From the NCBI GenBank assembly GCA_008508345.1, contig QNGE01000120.1:250968-314967 (forward strand): a DNA stretch of 64,000 nt, read 5' to 3'. The position numbers were made by a program, and so were the translations under genes. The DNA is from Paragonimus westermani. Its lineage: Eukaryota; Platyhelminthes; Trematoda; Plagiorchiida; Troglotrematidae. Under the pieces are notes generated by a model. That model was not told the origin of the DNA. It did not search any database and saw only the letters and a program-made list of their open reading frames with translations. Below, in pieces: positions 50,601 to 62,474 of this stretch. The stretch's first letter is position 1. Each line of letters opens with the position of its first letter.

Positions 50601-53600
50601 GCACTGAAATCGTGGTCTGCCCTTTTGTTTTTATGTGCTAAAACAAAATAAACTAATGATAAAGCCTCACATTAGTAGCAAGTGAGGTTTTTAGAAGCGG
50701 TCTTCTGATGAATCACTCGGCAGTTGTGTGTCCAGCTTAATTAGCCTACCTTCAAATTATGTTTGACAATAATGATCCCATGTTCCCATTCGTTATAAGT
50801 TTTCGATTTATGGACACCGCATGCTCAAAGGTATGCGGTAATAAAATCCTCATAGAACGATGGACAGCCCAGTCATGGAACGGATTTTTGACTTGCCATA
50901 AAAGTCAATTGCAATTCAGATTTACGAAAACCTTTTTTCACGAAATGCAGGGAAATTTAAATTTATTCTTTAAAGGGGTTAGGTCTGAGTGCATATTTTC
51001 CTTGAAAAGCAATGGCGAAACTCTTACAAGTACTCTAAGAAAGAAGCGTGACCATTAAATGTTACTCTGTGTGGTAGAATTCAGCTCATAAAACACTGTT
51101 CAGCTGAAAAAAGTGATATCAGTTTGACGGCATCGAAGGTAGCTTTTCTGAAATTGGGTTTGTATACCAAAACAATGCATTTGGCATTTATTTAATATAC
51201 TGCTCCTGAGAGTTATAGTGCATCGTATTACGTAACGTAGCCTATTGTTTTCTTTATTTTGTGAACTGTTGACAAGCAGATATTGGACATAGAAAATGGT
51301 GCAGATTTCAAGATTTGAATGCAACTAAATTGCTAATTTTACTCAATAAAAATATGAAACTAACTTTAGATTACAAACGAACTTGCTCGAAGAGGTGACT
51401 CGCACACCTCGTTTGTTTAAACAATGTTTCAAAGTTTTCAAATTTTCGATGCAAAGAATAGAACATTGTCACGTCGACTGCTGGCAACTCATTAGTTTAG
51501 GCCTGCCCTTATCTAATATTCGTTATAGACGTGATATACCCAGTAGAAGAACGGCACCCTATTGATTGAGATGTACACAGAATCTGTTTTGACTGTTTGT
51601 CTGACACTCTCTGTTTCATCGAACTAGTAAAGACTAAGGAACGAGAGAGGAGTCTGTTAATTAATTTATCACAGGACCCAAAAACGATTTGGTTGGTCTT
51701 TGTTATGTGAGAGATGGACGCTTAATCAGGAGACACTGGTTCGATAGAAAGTTCAGCATCGATACTACTGACAAATAGCAAGTTTGAAGCGAAATACAAA
51801 AGAAACGAAATGGCGATTACTGCAGAATAAGTAAGTACACAAAGTTCTAAACTATACGACACATGAAAATTCACATTTTGACATCAATCGGGTTGCTACC
51901 AAGACGGCAACAGGGTCCCGAACAGTTCTTTCTGCTCGCACAAAATGGCGTGATACTGTCTGTATACAGTGATCTCGGCATATCATAGCAAGCGTTTGTT
52001 TCGAGTGGCGAACAGAACAGGAAGTGATACAGACGAGTCAATCACATATCCTGTCATCAGGTGAAGTTTAGTGATCACCTACACCGACTTCTTACGGGTA
52101 TCTGATGTCAAGCGAATTGGACTAACAAGGTGTTACATTTGAGATAAATTTTCTTCAAATGTCTGAGTCAGCTACTCACCGGAATACTTGGACGGAACTA
52201 AACATGGGCAGTGGTAGACGTACACATTTTGTAGGGATTTGTCAGTACCAAATTTTCAATATCATTAATCTGCTTTTACATCGAGCAAACAAGACAATAA
52301 TGTGAATAGTCAAAATTCAACAGTTCCAGTTTGGGATCAGGTTGATAACCGACTGTCGTGAGAACTCATTTTCATTTGTCAGCAGGTGGAAAATCTTCCG
52401 AATGGTGATTGATAAAAACTTTCACATATATTCATTCGAGGTTCCTTTGGATACTAACACTTCAGGAGATAGAAACGCTCATACGGGAGGAATATGAGCG
52501 AAAATCAGCATCTGAAACTATTAAATGATGTTCACTGCCATGTATTTTAAGAAAGCAGAATACAGCGAGAAGGTATCTATCACGATCGTTTACCACATAT
52601 ATAGTTCACTTCGCTCTCATTCAACCCTATATCTCTACGCACCGGTAAACAGTTTACAGACTAATCACCCCACGAATGAATAGTTTTAACGTAATAATCG
52701 TTCCCGACAGTTTATTCTGATAGACGCATCTGGGGAGGATTCATCTTGAGGAAAAATACCCCTAGGTGACGTGGTGAAATCTGGTCTACGTACCGGATCG
52801 CCATGCTGTCTGCCACGCGAACGTTAGGTCTAAGTAGATAGCTATTGGGAAACATTCGGTCAGAGCTCTGTCAGGCAATCACGACACCTTGGCGGCTGAC
52901 TGTTGTAGTACAAAAAATTCATAATTCGAAGTCATAATATCATATTACAGTTATCATGTCGTGATTAAAAAGTGCATTAACTTTGTGGTGAAAAACATCA
53001 AGGAACCGGTGAATATTAAGATATCTTTCAATACCATCTTATGATTCGTAAAACTTAACACTAGTAAAGCTGCTACTGAACGTGTTCGAAAAGCGTTTGC
53101 ACTTACACAACCTAAACGCTGTGTATATGAGGCAAAACGTACCATAACTCAGTAAACGTTTTAAAATATGCAGTGGCTCACAGTTTACTGATAGGAGAGG
53201 GTAGTGACTGAATGGGTAGAGAGGTGGTGCAAATCCCTGCAGTCGTTGTAACCGTCGACTCATTCACTAATTTCCGCATCTCAAGACCTGACCTAGCAGA
53301 CAGATTGAAATTTTCTGGGCGCCTTAGGACCACCCCAAGCATGTTTGTACATTACTAGGCTCCAGACGTTTCCGACGGACCGCAAAGCTGCCTCGAGACA
53401 TGTTTTTACCGGCTGAAACCCCGAAATATATTAATCATTTGTTGATACAACCTGATGTTAATTAGTGTATCTTGGTAATGTTGTGAAACAGTTTCGATTT
53501 GTGGTCTTCTACGCATGTACAATTTGAGTTCATATGCTGGTCTAACTTCGTTGGCTTGAAACTCAAAATCAGTTGATGGATCAATTTTTTTTTCGAAACT

Positions 53601-54000
53601 TTAGACGACTACACGCAAACAATTCACAATTATCCGAAACAACACGGCGAAAACACGTTCCAAACTTTTATTGATCAGCTCCAAACATTGAGGACTTTTT
53701 GCCACAACATATCATTTTTTCACAGAATATCACGTAGTTTGTGTGCCGTTCGGCAAACCACGAGTGTTGAGACTATGCTCACTTCGGTTGAGACGTGACG
53801 TTTTCTTCAGTATTGTGGGAAGCTTTGAAGTAGTGGTGAGAGAGCATACTTGATCAGTTACACAGATATGGCAGGCAGCGACTGCGTGTGGCTGTTTTCT
53901 CAGGTCACCATCATCTTCAACATGCAAATATCACATGCTATTTCATATAGTCCAATAAAATTATGACTGAACAGCATTAGTGGAATTCGGTTTAGACAAA
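47625..54000. other. Presumed intron of the beta-subunit gene; no further exon found
   Basis: The next beta-subunit exons should be on the plus strand to the right, encoding the extracellular domain with its disulphides and a YxxGxPC-type motif. I did not find them among the open frames (49851-50111, 50759-51058 and 51383-51565 do not match). They may be very short, or lie beyond 64 kb. Confidence 0.4.
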
Positions 54001-54004
54001 CTGA

Positions 54005-54335
54005 AGGTTACTCACAACTGATCGCAGCTGTCACAATCAACTCGGCTTTTCAGCAGCACTGTTTTGAAAAGAAATATTGGACACGAGCCTTGCATTTTTC
54101 AGAGTTCATTGACAGTCCACAACCCTTCGTGAACGGGATCGAAACTCTGGCCACGCTTTTGAGGCAACTGTGCTGATCATTACACTGCTGACCTCACATT
54201 AGGCACGACCGACTGGAGTCTTCAGGAAGCTTACTGAGTCTCCTCTTGTGACAGGTGGTCGCACCTGATTTGAGGACATTCACACAGTGGTCAATACGGT
54301 TGTCCCAGGAAACTGTAATCGGAGGTTAACTGAAG
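54005..54335 (+). repeat. Second SINE-like or long repeat, copy 1
   Basis: Several words recur in the same order at 63105-63440: actcacaactgat(c/t)gcagct, gtctcctct, then gaggaca-tc-c-cagtggtcaa-a-ggttgtc. The overall copies are diverged. The cagtggtcaa segment resembles an A-box of a tRNA-like head. Confidence 0.4.
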
Positions 54336-54604
54336 CTGAATGCGTGAAAATAACATTTTTAAGGTGAACCTATTTGAAGCTGTTGTAATAACATCAGAGT
54401 ATTCAACTTAACGTGAATAATTCGGCATGTAGTTTTGAACGCCAACGTTCATGACAGACCCACTTACGAAATGGACAGCACTCCCAAGTGCATCAAGCGT
54501 TCTACCAGTTAAACTAAAAAACCAGGAGATGGGGAATTTTAAATTTATCTTCAGCCACCCAGCCAACCCAGTTTATCACACGGAATCTATAAAATTGATC
54601 AAAT

Positions 54605-54845
54605 TTCTGTGCTCACTATTGGCTTTCGTGGATCCCAACGTGAAATGATTGAAAAACCCGTTTCAGGCAGTCCATCTCCAGGATCATTTGGTTAATTCTG
54701 CATGACACAGTGGACTGAGTAGGTAACTAAATCCAAATATGGAGTTTCTGAGCGTCGGGGTTGACTTAAGTTCAGCTTGGAGAATATTTGCCACATCTGG
54801 GCATGCTGTTTATGCTACCGGCTAGAACACAAATGAAGCCCACAA
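54605..54845 (+). mobile_element. Old tRNA-like SINE copy
   Basis: Alignable by eye to copy B over its length: gctcactattggctttcgtgg at the start, gcatgacacagtgg in the middle, ggcatgctgt in the tRNA-like part, and gaagccc at the end. Many substitutions; the B-box is lost. Confidence 0.5.
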
Positions 54846-55278
54846 TGTTGAAAATGAATCTCTCTTAAACTATCAGCCTTCAAGCACCACTTATGATCAA
54901 ACGTTTTTTTTAATGTTAGAAATATTCTGCACAATGAATGTTAATAGCCAAATCAAAACTCCATCCTGATGGTAATTCCGCTGCACCTTGATACAAACTT
55001 TAACGACCTGATAGCGGGCTCAAAATCCCTCAGCAACAAACAGGAAAAAGGCAAATGGAGAATAAATCCTCTGAGGAATAAACATACATTAATAATTAGG
55101 AGACGTTCGGGAATTTAGTTTAGCTGGAGTTCAACACCGTCCACATTGGATCGCAGCAGTTGCATTCACATGAGGTTTGCGGCCATCCCGTTTTGTAAGG
55201 ATGCACTAGATCCCAGTTCTTCCTTGTTTAAACTCATCATTAGCGCATAGCCTTTTCCACAAAGGAAGTTGCACTAAG

Positions 55279-55298
55279 GTTTTTTTTTGGGGGGGGGG
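55279..55298 (+). repeat. Poly-T/poly-G junction tract
   Basis: A run of about nine T is followed directly by about ten G, then ctagc. This is the strongest homopolymer tract in the window. It may be a sequencing or assembly artefact, or the end of a retroposed sequence. Confidence 0.6.
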
Positions 55299-55699
55299 CT
55301 AGCACGTGTATCACAAAGCCAGTAGCCTCATAGTAGACCTGACCGATCAGTCATATCCAAACGTTTAACCACAATCTCGTGTGAATAGTATTCAACGCAC
55401 TCGACCATTTCGAAAGCAGCGTAAGCAAGATCATCCAGTTTGATCCAGTCGATAACTCATGGATAGATAAACCTACTCCATGAGGTGCGGTTAGCGTGCC
55501 TGAAGATGCTAGATCTAGAAGAGTGATTCTCAACGAACTTATAATAATGAAATCACAATTATCTTGAAGCTGCTGAACCGTTTTACCTCTCAGTTCACTG
55601 AATAAATGCTTCGAGAAAATTCAAGGTTACAAGAAACTCCCTCCGGTGATTCCCGTCAATCATATAGTTACAAAGAATTAACTGAATCAATAAATAAAA

Positions 55700-55960
55700 T
55701 TAGAATGTGGTTATGGATAACAATACCAACCACGAAACTGTCGACTGTCTAGCGTGGTTGTGATGAGAGTGTCCGTGTGCTTGTTGTGTTTTCATGAAGT
55801 GTGTGACCGGCATGTGATCACTCGTCAATCCAGTGGATGGCTTAATGAGGTTTACACTGCTCAGGCATGGCTGGCCACGAGAAATGTAAGGACAGGAGGG
55901 ATTTCTTTTGGGCGCACAGTGGTTGTGCATTGTGGTTGTGATCGTCTGTCATCGAAAACA
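55700..55960 (-). CDS. Unassigned Cys/His-containing frame, possible exon
   Basis: The minus-strand frame preceded by a cgatgacag acceptor-like site reads MHNHCAPKRNPSCPYISRG, then PCLSS and a His-rich tail (HGHSHHNHARQ). Regular Cys spacing and composition look more protein-like than neighbouring frames. It lies 3' of the terminal exon at 56311-56817 on the same strand, but that exon already has its own stop. The plus strand is also open here. Family unknown. Confidence 0.15.
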
Positions 55961-56310
55961 GGCTTGTCCTGCCGGACACTGTAAGCAGTACTGAAGGCTC
56001 TGTCGACCGTGATTTAATGACCCACGTTGACCAGGTACTATCCGATGGTACTGGAAATAGGTTTGTTCACTTAATTACGGCACAATTTCAGAAAGTGTTC
56101 ACGCGTCTAGTCTGATAGTCGTCGAGTGGTTTTTCCAAAATAACCTGCTTGACAACAGCAAGTGACAGAATGGGTGCAGGATAACGAAGAAAGTTTTGGC
56201 AAACTGCTCGTAAAATACCATAACCATACTGGCCGCTTCGTAAATGAAATGATCATCCGCGATGTTTAGTAGGTCTTGACGAAATCGATTATCAACCTAC
56301 AATTGACCAG

Positions 56311-56817
56311 TTAGCCAGCAACGTCGCCATTGAATGACAAATTAGCAAAAGCGGCTTTTCCGTTACTGTTTCTGTCACTGATTGAGCATCCTTCAATTAC
56401 ACATTCTTCTCTAAAACCTCTCTGGATAGCCACTCTGGTTAAATATCCTTTGAATATGCTGCAATTAGCTGTCACCGATGTCTGCCTCCAGTACCGGTTA
56501 GACAGAACAATACTTCGTCTTTCTTCAGAGGAACAATGTTCACCAAAAGGATGCTCTGTTCCATCTACGTCTTTTTTCTGCGAACGGATCTTTGGATTGA
56601 TCCGTTTACTGTGTGGTTGTGGGTGACTAACCCCACACAAAGATAAACACAAATAATCACCTGAAGGCGCAGTCACCGAATAGCTCACTATCGGTAACTT
56701 CGACCCAGGCGGAGCAGGAGCACCAAGGAGATGAGATGCGCGCACTAGAAATGTAGTGTTAGATCGAACCAATTCACACAAGTGATATCCACTTTGTGCA
56801 GAGGCAGGTGCTGTGGG
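56311..56817 (-). CDS. Terminal exon of an unidentified gene
   Basis: On the minus strand a T-rich tract ending ttttcatcaacag meets CCC at 56817, giving a good 3' splice site at phase 0, and a 168-codon frame runs to TAA at 56311-56313. This is the longest clean open frame in the window after the TRPC exon. The first ~45 residues (GYHLCELVRSNTTFLVRASH, then PIVSYSVTAP) resemble the F and G strands of a fibronectin type III domain, where a Leu, a TxYxVRA-type strand and a closing V/TTP are usual. That would put the first half of the domain in the preceding exon. Then come a Cys pair (CLSLCG), a basic stretch (KRINPKIRSQKK), and a Ser/Asn-rich tail. I do not recognise the gene. Upstream exons should lie to the right on the same strand, but none was identified. 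Confidence 0.45.
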   Translation of the reverse strand, partial: PTAPASAQSGYHLCELVRSNTTFLVRASHLLGAPAPPGSKLPIVSYSVTAPSGDYLCLSLCGVSHPQPHSKRINPKIRSQKKDVDGTEHPFGEHCSSEERRSIVLSNRYWRQTSVTANCSIFKGYLTRVAIQRGFREECVIEGCSISDRNSNGKAAFANLSFNGDVAG

Positions 56818-57299
56818 CTGTTGATGAAAACAAATCAAAATATGAAATTACATACGGTTTCCTATAAGATGTGTTATATTATCAAGAAAAGACGACGCAT
56901 CGTTCACTTTTCCCAAAGTAAAATGTATATTCGGGTGTGCAATATTGAATACCAACAAAAGGTTTTGCGTTTCAGTGGTGGTTTTGATCACGCCAAAACT
57001 GTCATCTACATAACGTCCACGGAACAAAATTTGGAAACTCCAGACCTCAACTGGTTTATTTTCACATTGACCATAAACACGTCTGCGAGCAACTAGCTAT
57101 TTGGTAACCTAAAGCTACCGATCCTTCTGTGTGTACATATCACCGTTAAACTGTAACTGAATATTTCAGATAGGATACTGGCTTTTGTTTGATTCTGCGT
57201 TGCATAGTTACATAAATAGTCTACTGTTTCTTTAAGCGTCACACTTGCTTATACTGACGTGATATCTAGAGGACGTATCTTGTGATCTTTGATGTGAAA

Positions 57300-57790
57300 C
57301 TAGTCAGCGAAGTCAACAAAATCTGATGAACCTTTCAGAGTAACCGGTCTGACTCTCTCGAAATGAACTGAGTCAATCACGTCAGTCTGCTTCATCTGGC
57401 AAGCCAGTTTTGTTCGACTTCTCTAAAATAAAACTGTGATTGCTTTTCAGCTCCTTGATTCCGTGAGCGGCAGCTGAATGGCATGGTACCGTAGTATTCA
57501 TAGTAGGCATTTACATTGGTAGACCCTGGACACAATGACACAATTGCTGCAAGCCAAAGACGCAGAGTTGACAATGCTTATTGAGAACGTAAAGTTTAAC
57601 ACCAGATTCAAAGATGTATGTCAAAAAGAAGCTGAACCATGGGTTCATTTTCTCACGAATAAATGTGTCATCAACAAAACGTCTAGTATTCTGGCAATCC
57701 TCTAAATGCAAAAAATACCATATCGCTAAACGTGCCGTGTTAACCGTGAGAGCATGAAATTCTAACAACATGTAAAGTTTGGACAACTCA
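57300..57790 (-). pseudogene. Decayed reverse transcriptase fragment, PLE-like
   Basis: On the minus strand, NTRRFVDDTFI matches the RYVDD catalytic box of Penelope-type reverse transcriptases (Tyr changed to Phe, also tolerated in other RTs). A weak match to the following region ending in VSRVYQ (family SVYRK) appears in another frame about 120 bases downstream. Frames are broken, so this is a dead copy. A non-LTR origin cannot be excluded. Confidence 0.45.
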
Positions 57791-57799
57791 TGTAATCAA

Positions 57800-60620
57800 G
57801 GGGCGGAAAAATTAGGGTTCGGTTGTTAGCACTTGGCGCCGCATCACGTGTAAGTTTGAGAGGAAACGTAGCATCAGGATCTTACCTGTGAGAACGACAG
57901 CGGAAATAATTTTGCGTCCTAAAGAACACCAGTGTCAGTGGAGATAAAGTTCTCCATGTAAACTGCTTACAATAAATACAGTAGTAACGAGCACTATCAC
58001 TAAGATAACGAAAGGGATATATTATTAATCATTATTGTAACAGTATGATCCAACAGAGGATCGAATAACGAAGGTTGATTTGGATTAAAATATGAGAACA
58101 CTACCACACACTTGACCACACATAGATGTACGGAACTTCTCTCTCGTGCTCAGCTATCAGATCATGTCCAAAACTCTGGTGTAGGCTGGCCCTCTTAAAA
58201 GGGACTTGTTACTAACGAGAAAGGTATCTCCCACAAATTAACCATACCTTAGCCGTTTCAAACAGCAACTCCATAATTAAATTTTCGCTCACCCCTTTTA
58301 GCTCATTCTTAGAGGTTTTCATATGTTCAGTCGGGCTATTTAATACGTGACGTATCGTCACGCATATGGCATGGGTGTAGATGACACCCTGGAACCGTGT
58401 AGGTCTGGTGTCTTTTAGAACACAACACGTAACACAGTTGCCCTGGGATTGACATAATGTCCATGTACCAAGTGCTATATAATGTACTGTCAAAAACTGA
58501 GAAGTAACAATGTTCGGGCAGAATAGTCATTGCCAAGTAGTTCTCACCGACTTCCACAAAAAGCCACAGTGAAGAAAATTATGTACACGATCCAAAATAC
58601 TGAAGAATCACGAGAAAATATGGCTGATAAGCAATCAGAGAAGTTATAGAACGTTAGACGATCCATATTTTGTAAGAAATCTAACCATATCTGTACGTTA
58701 GGATTTAAAAAAAGAAGGTAGATTTCTATCTTGCTGTTTTTATTCTTTTCATACAGTACTTTCCCTTTTTTGGGTCTAGCAATTTAATTAAATGAATGTA
58801 GATTATATGGAACAAAATCAATGTGAACTTATTCGAAAAGTTCCAAAATAACTACTATCCTGGTTTTAACCATGGAATCTGACAAGACTTGAAGAGAAGC
58901 ACGTCAAGCTGTGGGTTTTCAGGTTGCAACTAGGATAGCCACTGTTTCACTCTATCACCTGAAAGCACACAATGTGAGTGGATTTGTCAACCCTTCACGA
59001 GTTTTCTTCCAGCATTTAGACGACGTATGATTAGTCGTGAAACAGAATGGTTATAATCACTTTCGGCAGTTCACTTAATCAAAGTGTAACAACACAGCTT
59101 TAAAGCAAATTAGGTTCAAAACCTAAAGGATAGTTTGGTTATTGCACCAAATGATCACAACATACGTTTTGAGCAATCTTGAGGTTGCTTTCCCAGACGG
59201 AATGCGGTTCTGGTGCAACTTTTACGCATACCTCAACTACAGTGATTGCGGGCCTCTTTAGTGTGGTGTGACTTAATAAATAACACCACACAAAGTTTAT
59301 GTTTAGTTTTATCAGCATCTTCCCCAGCTTTTTGGGAACCGTTTGCGTCAACTGTTCCAAATGTGACTTAAGCTGACCCAACCACAGTACACTCACTATA
59401 CCTCTGTTTCATTCCTGGCCAGATTTTGGCTACAGGACTCTCTGGAAAGCGAACCCAAGACAATTGGAACACTGAACATTAGAGGGATTTGGTAACTTCG
59501 TGTGATTATCAATCAATTCGTCCAAGCAAGTAGGTATACCAAACGTGATTCTGTCCTAGAAATCACGTGTGTAAACTTTGTCAAAGATAACCAACCCAGA
59601 CCTGTCTTGTAATTCGAAATGATGTTTTGTTCTAGCACCAGTAATGAATTTACAATTTGTGATATTAAAGGGGATACAGTGGCAAAATTTGTTTCAGTTG
59701 GATTCGAACCTTCGATAGCAGTTTTATGTTAGATTCCAATAACTTGTTCGGTACGCAAAATGGCGACAGCGGCACAGTCACGTCATGTGCTGAGAATGGA
59801 GTTGATTACCACAAACTCGGTAGTAAACCAATTCCTCAAGATGCTTTGATGAACATGATACTCGCGTATGGGTGATGACGAAAGGGTAAAATCGGATACC
59901 AGGTGTTTCTTTCAACATTAAACCGAGGTCGTAAACAGTAATATAAAAACAGCCTGGTTTATTTCACCAAGTTTCGGAGAAAGTTGAGGCTGAAAATATG
60001 GGAGTAAACGAATAAACGCGAGTAAACTGTATGTAATCATTAATTTTCAGCGGTTTAACATGTTTCTTACATACACTCCGTCGTTAAAACCGATAATCTC
60101 CGCCAGTGTTTGATATTTGCCTGCATAATTCCACAACCGTATCCAGGTTCACCATTTCCACATTACACATTGCTGGCCCCAATCTGGTAGAAATACCACG
60201 CATGAAATTGCTTGACGTGAAAATAACCAGTCAGAATAAAACAAAAATTATTTCAGAAAACCCGGGTTGTATACGGAAAAATTGCTTGGTCCTTGTCGTC
60301 AAACTCGAAAACGGATGAGCCAGAAACTGGCAAACTAAAAAGTCTGAGGTAGTCAGCCGGTAACCTCGATACGAAGTATTATTTTCTTTGGGAAGTGAGG
60401 TTAGAGACATGTTGAGGTGGGAAAACAAAACGGTCAGTCTACATCTCACTGATGCACTTCAAACTTACAACACAAGTAAACTGCTTGTATAATTTTTAAT
60501 GTAGACATTTGTGTCATAAAGTTGAGTAAAATTTTGTAACACAGTGATTGGAGAGTAGTTTTATACATTCTAAACAGTTACGACACGAGATAGTGGTATG
60601 TGGAAAAAGTTACCCTAAAA
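57800..60620. other. No recognised gene
   Basis: No exon is supported; upstream exons of the gene ending at 56311 may be hidden here. A minus-strand B-box-like word (GGTTCGAATCC near 59700-59712) suggests one more decayed tRNA-like repeat. Confidence 0.35.
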
Positions 60621-60732
60621 TCACTCAGCAGCGGCTTAAGCTGTGAAATCGTCTTAACATGCTTTGTAAAGTCAAGTGTAGAGGAGAAATCGAATCGTAT
60701 GGGGAGCACCCGTTTAGCTGTGTTTTGATTGT

Positions 60733-61016
60733 GCAACGGTATCTTGAATGAGTTAATGCGTTAAATTGGTAACCAGTTCCTGTAATGTGTTCAGTAATCG
60801 ATGACGTTGGATTTCGAGTCGTCAGTGCATCAAGTTCAGACTGATGTGCCATCTGTTGTTTCAACCACTTCGGGATGGGTTTGGCGAATCGTTGTGTGAG
60901 CTGTCGATCTGTTCTGCTCATGTTAACGTCATTGCAACTGTGAGTGAACTTGTACAGAACACAGGCTGAGAAAAGTTTGGCAAACTACTTTCGCGATTAC
61001 AGAGAACTGGTCCTCT
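60733..61016 (-). mobile_element. PLE endonuclease fragment, left arm of 284-bp inverted repeat
   Basis: On the minus strand this encodes the N-terminal part of the GIY-YIG endonuclease: CVLYKFTHSCNDV, then RTDRQLTQRF, PKWLKQQ, and SSITEHITGTG. The family pattern is VVYKFxCxC, YIGRTxRxL, then EHIPKWL and TEH-x-TGH. It is the reverse complement of 61890-62173 with only two mismatches seen in 284 bases. Below 60733 the sequence diverges from the right arm. Confidence 0.7.
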
Positions 61017-61099
61017 AGTGATTCGAATCAAACTTGAATGACTCGTACGAATTACCTTGTATCTTAGAAAACACTCCAATAAGTACCCAAGTAATGTAG

Positions 61100-61420
61100 T
61101 CCGTGGTTGTAAATCCTCTTTTCACATATGCTCCCCTTGTCAGACGATCAGTGTTACATATGACTATCTCTGGTCAGATCTGTGATATACATGTTCCACT
61201 TAAACATCTAAAAGAACTTACTTTATTGTGTAGGGAAAAAATTTCCATTGAGGGACTTACACACGGTGCTGCCGTAGATAGTTCGTTAAACCCAGCACTA
61301 TCGCACATCTTAGGACTGACTGAGCGGTGAATCACATAGTATACAGTCAGTTCTCAACTGTGCGATCGATACGTTGATGATATGTTAATTTTCATTCGTG
61401 CTGCTATTTCGATGTTTTTT
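61100..61420 (+). pseudogene. PLE reverse transcriptase fragment
   Basis: A frame at 61103-61330 reads PLKHLKELTLLCREKISIEG, then VDSSLNPALSHILG. This corresponds to the family block in which a helix and an LLxLC-type segment precede DGVAMGSPLxPxLAxIFM. About 50 bases later, in another frame, RYVDDMLIFIRAA at 61369-61407 is the catalytic box. A stop and frame change separate the two, and the glycine-rich primer-grip block is damaged, so the enzyme is not functional. Confidence 0.7.
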
Positions 61421-61889
61421 TAATTTCTTTAATGGCATTCATCCCAACCTCTTTTGTCTGACGAGGAAGAGTTGAGCAACAGTTCAACTTTTTTGAGTGT
61501 ACTCATTAACAAACTTTCTGAGTTCACTGCAGAGCGACAAGGAGTGGTCATTAGCTTCAGTTTTACAGCTTTCCTCTTATTACACACGAACGGAGTTTGG
61601 TTAAGACACTGTTTCATACAGCCAGGCGTACTTAGCACCCCGACACACTGTAGACAGTACGGGCAAAGCTAACGCAAATCTTACTAGCAAATGGATGCTC
61701 CGAGAAATTCATCGATGCACATAATACGGTAACAAAGAGTACTGAGCCCGTACCGATGACTCGAAAGAGGGACGTTTCTTTTTTTTGTCATACAGTGTTG
61801 ACCATCCAGTCAACGACATAAAGTAGAAATTAAAGCATGCTCAGGCTCGAACGTATGCGACTGCGCAATTACGTTTATTTCAAACCACC
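61420..61889 (+). pseudogene. PLE linker between reverse transcriptase and endonuclease
   Basis: Between the catalytic box and the endonuclease, ERSLVKTLFHTARR, then a stop, then PDTL and LTQILLANGCSEKFIDAH are readable on the plus strand (about 61590-61730). PLEs have an equivalent segment (R-x-LVRTLFxRARR, then LxxILxxNGYPExFI). It confirms that RT and endonuclease here belong to one plus-strand element. Confidence 0.65.
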
Positions 61890-62470
61890 AGAGGACCAGT
61901 TCTCTGTAATCGCGAAAGTAGTTTGCCAAACTTTTCTCAGCCTGTGTTCTGTACAAGTTCACTCACAGTTGCAATGACGTTAACATGAGCAGAACAGATC
62001 GACAGCTCACACAACGATTCGCCAAACCCATCCCGAAGTGGTTGAAACAACAGATGGCACATCAGTCTGAACTTGATGCACTGACGACTCGAAATCCAAC
62101 GTCATCGATTACTGAACACATTACAGGAACTGGTTGCCAATTTGACGCATTAACTCATTCAAGATACCGTTGCCTGATCGAAACCCATGGTTATTGGCTT
62201 TCGGAGGAACGATGCTCATCCGAAATCACCAGCCGATGTCACATGCACAAAAGCGGTTGAGGCAACCTATCGATTTGTCATGGTTGTGATTACATAAAAC
62301 TTCTAATTGTGTCTAGTCTCTGTTTTCCCAAGTGTATGATGTAGATAACTGACATGTTTTACGTTTGAGATTGATGAGAGTAAACGAAATATTTACATAT
62401 GGCAATATGTGTCTTCTTTCGGCCGGATGAAGTGGTTGAATGAAACTCGGTGTTTCAAGCACTAGATCGT
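61890..62470 (+). mobile_element. PLE endonuclease and 3' end, right arm
   Basis: The GIY-YIG endonuclease begins near 61943 (CVLYKFTHSCNDVNMSRTDR; the YIG triplet reads VNM, so the motif is damaged) and runs to TGCQFDAL. A frameshift near 62150 moves it to a second frame containing INSFKIPL, then MLIRNHQP and AQKRLRQP, ending LSWL with a stop near 62289. The 3' untranslated region resembles that of the 2.2-3.8 kb copies, including a decayed hammerhead position at 62365-62406 (TTGATGA, C3 lost). The first 284 bases form the right arm of the inverted repeat. Confidence 0.75.
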
Positions 62471-62474
62471 GCCG

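Noticed and set aside
55351..55533. LINE reverse transcriptase remnant on the minus strand
   Set aside because: A weak resemblance to a YADD-type region appears only after assuming a frameshift, and no second motif supports it.
56330..56626. Plus-strand 98-codon frame
   Set aside because: It is antisense to the better supported minus-strand exon with a strong acceptor.
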